64,000 bases of DNA. Origin: Paenibacillus azoreducens (GTDB taxonomy: Bacteria > Bacillota > Bacilli > Paenibacillales > Paenibacillaceae). The notes under the pieces were generated by a model. The model was not told where the DNA came from and did no database searches. It was given only the letters and a program-made list of their open reading frames with translations. This document shows, piece by piece, positions 60,983 through 64,000 of this stretch. Numbering within the stretch: position 1 is the stretch's first letter; each line of letters starts with the position of its first letter. Position numbers and translations under genes: made by a program. The stretch spans positions 1,178,001 to 1,242,000 of the forward strand of contig NZ_AP025343.1 of NCBI RefSeq assembly GCF_021654775.1, written 5' to 3'.

Positions 60983-61250
60983 AGCTCCAGGCTGAATTGA
61001 TTGCAGCAAACTCACCGACCAAGCTGACGTTATCGTTCGTACCAGTCGCGGAGACCATAAGGTGCTTCTCATCCAAGGAGGGAAAAGCGAACTCGCCTGC
61101 GGTGCGTTTTTTAAGCAGCATCTGGCCGATTATCGCGGCAAAGGTGGAGGCAGCGACAAGATGGCACAGGCCGGTTTTGCCAACGGTGAGGATGCCATGG
61201 CATTTTACCATTTTCCGGTGCAGACATTATCGCCGCTTGAAGAGGAATAA
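60983..61250 (+). pseudogene. Fragment of an alanyl-tRNA synthetase-like DHHA1 protein
   Basis: A frame change near 61010 joins EKQLQAELIAANS to DVIVRTSRGDHKVLLIQGGK, CGAFFKQHLADYRGKGGGSD and KMAQAGFANGEDAM. GKGGGSDKMAQAG is typical of DHHA1 domains of AlaRS/AlaX-like proteins. The N-terminal part is missing. Nothing else is seen up to 61634. Confidence 0.65.
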
Positions 61251-61634
61251 GCGGTAAGCTTTTTATGATGATGTCGTGCATGAGCGCGAAATTTATAAAT
61301 TGGGGGTCCGCTTTCAAGACCTGCTTCAAGTTGTAGCCAATTCATTGGTATGGTGGGTGTAGAAATCGGTAATTAAGTGGATGCGAATAAGGTGATTGTG
61401 TACAGTTTTGACTGGGATCTTGTTGTTGGAAGGTCTTTTTGTCTGTCGAAATTGGGAATATTTCCTGGATTTTGCAGCGAGAATGGGCTATCATTAACAT
61501 AGGTAAATTGTACTGTTTTCTTTCCTTAATCTCGTGTTATAGGCAAAGAAAAACTTCCGAAAATCTTATATATCATTTCGGCTTTTTACTAAAGACATCG
61601 AAAATTATTAAACTTAGAACTGGAGGGGTATAGC

Positions 61635-62516
61635 ATGTCCGTAAGCGACTATTTTAGTCAGTTTTGTTCAAATCTTAGAATGAGTGATTCTACTGTCAGT
61701 ACGATACAACAGCGATATAAGCAAATTACGAAGCGTATTAATATTGACTATTGGAATAGCACTTCTGATACAACTCATAGTTTATATGTTGGTTCCTACG
61801 GACGGGGAACAGATATTTGGACGAGTGATATAGATATGATCGTGCAATTACCTTATGCCACATATAAGAAGTTCAATAATTATAGTGGAAATGGGCAATC
61901 AGCATTATTGCAAGAAGTAAAAGGCGTTCTTCAAAAAACATATAGTAGCTCATACATTAAGGGCGACGGACAGGTTGTTGGAATAAATTTTACAGACAAT
62001 ATTAACTTTGAAATAGTACCAGCATTCATTAACGATGATAATAGAAGTTATACATATCCCGATACTAATAACGGAGGAAGTTGGAAAACCACTGATCCAA
62101 GAAAAGAAATTGATGCCATGAATGAAAGGAATAAGGATACTAATAAGAACTTGAAAAGGCTTTGCCGTATGGCACGTGCATGGAAAGGGTACTGTGATGT
62201 ACCAATGAGCGGCATACTAATTGACACATTAGCGTATAAGTTCATAGGCCAGTGGGAGTATAAAGATAAGTCATATTTATATTATGACTACATGAGTAGA
62301 GACTTTTTTAAATATCTCAAAGATACAGATACAGATCAAAACTATTGGCTGGCACCAGGAAGTGGTCGTTATGTTTGGAAAGATAAAAATTTTCAAAGTA
62401 AGGCTGCAACAGCGTATAATAATTCTATAACTGCTATTGAGCACGAAAGTAAGAATCAGACTTCAACTGCGAAACTAACGTGGAGGAAAATTTATGGAAC
62501 GAAGTTCCCGAGTTAG
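61635..62516 (+). CDS. SMODS-type CD-NTase (cGAS-like nucleotidyltransferase)
   Basis: This 293-residue protein has the nucleotidyltransferase core YVGSYGRGTDIWTSDIDMIV, giving GS and the DxD pair near residues 55-75, and the third acidic residue in NFEIVPAF. It should make a cyclic or linear oligonucleotide second messenger upon phage infection. GGAGGGGTATAGC precedes the ATG. It overlaps a SLATT-domain gene by 23 bases, so it forms a two-gene CBASS-like module without ancillary Cap2/Cap3. Confidence 0.88.
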   Translation: MSVSDYFSQFCSNLRMSDSTVSTIQQRYKQITKRINIDYWNSTSDTTHSLYVGSYGRGTDIWTSDIDMIVQLPYATYKKFNNYSGNGQSALLQEVKGVLQKTYSSSYIKGDGQVVGINFTDNINFEIVPAFINDDNRSYTYPDTNNGGSWKTTDPRKEIDAMNERNKDTNKNLKRLCRMARAWKGYCDVPMSGILIDTLAYKFIGQWEYKDKSYLYYDYMSRDFFKYLKDTDTDQNYWLAPGSGRYVWKDKNFQSKAATAYNNSITAIEHESKNQTSTAKLTWRKIYGTKFPS

Positions 62517-63075
62517 TCAGGGGTATAAATTGGAGTCGCAGATTAGAGAGGCATATGGTCGGGTAGTTTATACTTTTACTTGTCACAATAAAATTGCTCA
62601 GAGAATGTTGACTAAAAACGAAAAAATTAAAATACTGCAGATAGTACTCTCTGCGCTAACTACAGGCGGGTTCATAGTTACAATTATCGCGGATGAGAAG
62701 ATTGCCAGTATTTTAGGCGCTCTGGTTTCTATTTTTCTTTTAATTTTGAACGCTTACACAAAGAATTTTGATTTAGTTGAAACTGCTCAAAGTCATCAAA
62801 AAGCTGCAGATGCACTTTGGATAATACGGGAAGAGTATGTATCTCTCTTAACCGACTTTGAGTCACTGGATGATACTATAGTAATGACCAAAAGAGATGA
62901 ACTTCAGAATAGAACCGCAGAGGTATATGCCCAATCGCCAAGAACAGATGCTAGAAGCTATGCTGAAGCTCAAAAAGCATTGAAGACTGATGAAGAGCAG
63001 ACGTTCAGTGATGACGAGATTGATATTATGCTTCCCAATTCGATACGAAGGAAAAGTAGAAAGTGGGATGACTAA
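62494..63075 (+). CDS. SLATT-domain membrane effector
   Basis: This 193-residue protein has a cytoplasmic helix (LESQIREAYGRVVYTFTCHN), two membrane segments (about 48-64 and 69-87; ILGALVSIFLLILNAYTKNF) and a C-terminal helical domain (VETAQSHQKAADALWIIREE). This is the SLATT layout of pore-forming effectors that act with CD-NTases. GGAGGAAAATTT precedes the ATG. Activation by the messenger would depolarise the membrane and stop the infection. Confidence 0.85.
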   Translation: MERSSRVSQGYKLESQIREAYGRVVYTFTCHNKIAQRMLTKNEKIKILQIVLSALTTGGFIVTIIADEKIASILGALVSIFLLILNAYTKNFDLVETAQSHQKAADALWIIREEYVSLLTDFESLDDTIVMTKRDELQNRTAEVYAQSPRTDARSYAEAQKALKTDEEQTFSDDEIDIMLPNSIRRKSRKWDD

Positions 63076-63633
63076 TTTTGCGCGATATCTTCTTGACAAT
63101 CAGAAATTCCCTGACAGTTTGTATGCAAAATTGGAGTAGGCACAATTGATTGTGTAAAGAGAAGTATTTTTATACAGTCTTGGCTTAAGCTTTAGTGCTT
63201 AAGCAGCTATCTTGCTTCTAATGGACTAATTTGAATAATTCAACGAAATTATTTTTTTAATCAATAAACATTTGTTACTACTGAGTATTTTCTTACATTT
63301 CAACACTACCCATTCCGCAGTTAAGAACAACAATAAAGATTAATGAACTAAAGGTAGTTTAGTACACTTGACATCACTTCATGTATTCACAGTAAAAAAG
63401 TGATTTTCACGAGGCTTTCTGCGTTAACCTGACAACCATTTTGACAACGTATTTATCACAATATAATAAAAAAATGTAATTAAGTAAAAAGCAAAGACTG
63501 AATGTATTATTGATTTTTAGTTGATTTCCCAATCATGTAAAACGGATGAAACATAGTGTACTGCGTATGCTAAGTATAGTGTATTGGTTGATAATAATGG
63601 AATAAGAGAAACTTTACCTGATATTTATTAATG
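63076..63633. other. AT-rich gene-free stretch after the SLATT gene
   Basis: No reading frame with a ribosome site is seen. GCTTAAGC occurs twice (63183-63190 and 63197-63204) and forms a small hairpin that may end the CBASS transcript. Confidence 0.4.
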
Positions 63634-63664
63634 ACTCAAGTTGTAAAATACTTGAGTTTTTATG
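63634..63664 (+). terminator. Terminator-like hairpin
   Basis: ACTCAAGT pairs with ACTTGAGT and is followed by TTTTTATG. Confidence 0.7.
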
Positions 63665-63818
63665 TTTGTTTTGTGGTTGTTGCTTATTTTTCCTGATTAT
63701 CGTTTACATACGAATTAAATGTTAATTTTTAGAAAATTATCCGATATAGTTTGTATGAATGATTAGAAACCTATATTAGCAGTTGAAAAATAAAAACATT
63801 ACGATAGGAGGAGAACCT

Positions 63819-64000
63819 ATGGAGAATAAAAGAAAGTTATTTGAAGAGTTTTTTGAACTTGAAAATTATGATATTGAAGCTGAAATAGCAGAAATTATTG
63901 ATAGGTTTCGACAATATAGACCATATGAGGTTTTTTGGTTAATAAATAGTCTGATTATGGACAACACGAGATATGCTTTTGAAAACAGAGAAAAACGGGT
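63819..64000 (+). CDS. 5' part of an unidentified gene (cut by window edge)
   Basis: ATG 63819 follows ATAGGAGGAG and opens a frame to the window edge (60 codons; MENKRKLFEEFFELENYDIE, later FRQYRPYEVFWLINSLIMD). It is acidic and AT-rich. No family is recognised from this part. Confidence 0.65.
   Translation, partial: MENKRKLFEEFFELENYDIEAEIAEIIDRFRQYRPYEVFWLINSLIMDNTRYAFENREKR

Overview
The window looks like a chromosomal segment of a Firmicute close to Paenibacillus. Evidence is the strong AGGAGG-type ribosome sites, the nirBDC and extracytoplasmic-function sigma factor gene types, stalk-domain plus AMIN plus Amidase_3 cell-wall amidase, GerMN lipoprotein, ResC-type cytochrome biogenesis protein, and families of small dispersed repeats. 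Host-like genes are moderately GC-rich; many accessory genes are clearly AT-rich, which suggests repeated acquisition.

Layout. 1-2.1 kb: end of an assimilatory nitrite reductase operon (nirB end, nirD, nirC), followed by about 1 kb of small repeats. 3.2-8.8 kb: acyltransferase, AraC regulator and a three-gene sugar ABC importer with a candidate catabolite-response site. 9-10.5 kb: a ccsB/resC gene lying between two 236-bp direct repeats made from the end of the ABC permease gene. 11.3-15.8 kb and 22.8-24.2 kb: arrays of single-gene or gene-pair units (GrpB-like, methyltransferase, two RelE-type toxin-antitoxin pairs, a cyclase-like protein, GNATs). The units are separated by 120-170-bp folded elements that have the architecture of integron attC sites, and each unit has its own matching pair of inverted ends. 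No integrase is present. Between these arrays lie an ECF sigma/anti-sigma pair, an HxlR-DUF899 divergon and a methyltransferase. 25-33 kb: amidase and GerMN lipoprotein, a duplicated EVE-domain gene, a coiled-coil lipoprotein and a UvrA2-like ATPase.

33.8-63 kb is a dense defence island with many decayed genes. In order it holds a DUF4297-type nuclease fused to a STAND-like NTPase; relics of an Xre regulator and an OLD/AAA ATPase; a membrane protein; a PD-(D/E)XK-DUF2075 helicase; a QueC-like / OGG-like glycosylase / PfkB-deoxyribosyltransferase operon with a small glycine-rich partner; an HD-phosphohydrolase plus YwgA-like pair behind a LexA-box promoter; a decayed McrB-type gene; a degenerate methyltransferase-TRD-HEPN fusion; an Xre regulator; a frameshifted HEPN gene; an IS3 relic; a membrane-anchored Mrr nuclease with a separate zinc-finger ORF; McrBC; and a CD-NTase-SLATT pair.

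The two most promising systems are the integron-like cassette array and the deazaguanine/glycosylase/deoxyribosyltransferase operon at 44.3-47.3 kb, which resembles the ancillary genes of type IV CBASS but has no cyclase. No CRISPR array, rRNA or tRNA gene was seen. Family assignments come from reading motifs in the translations; no database search was possible.
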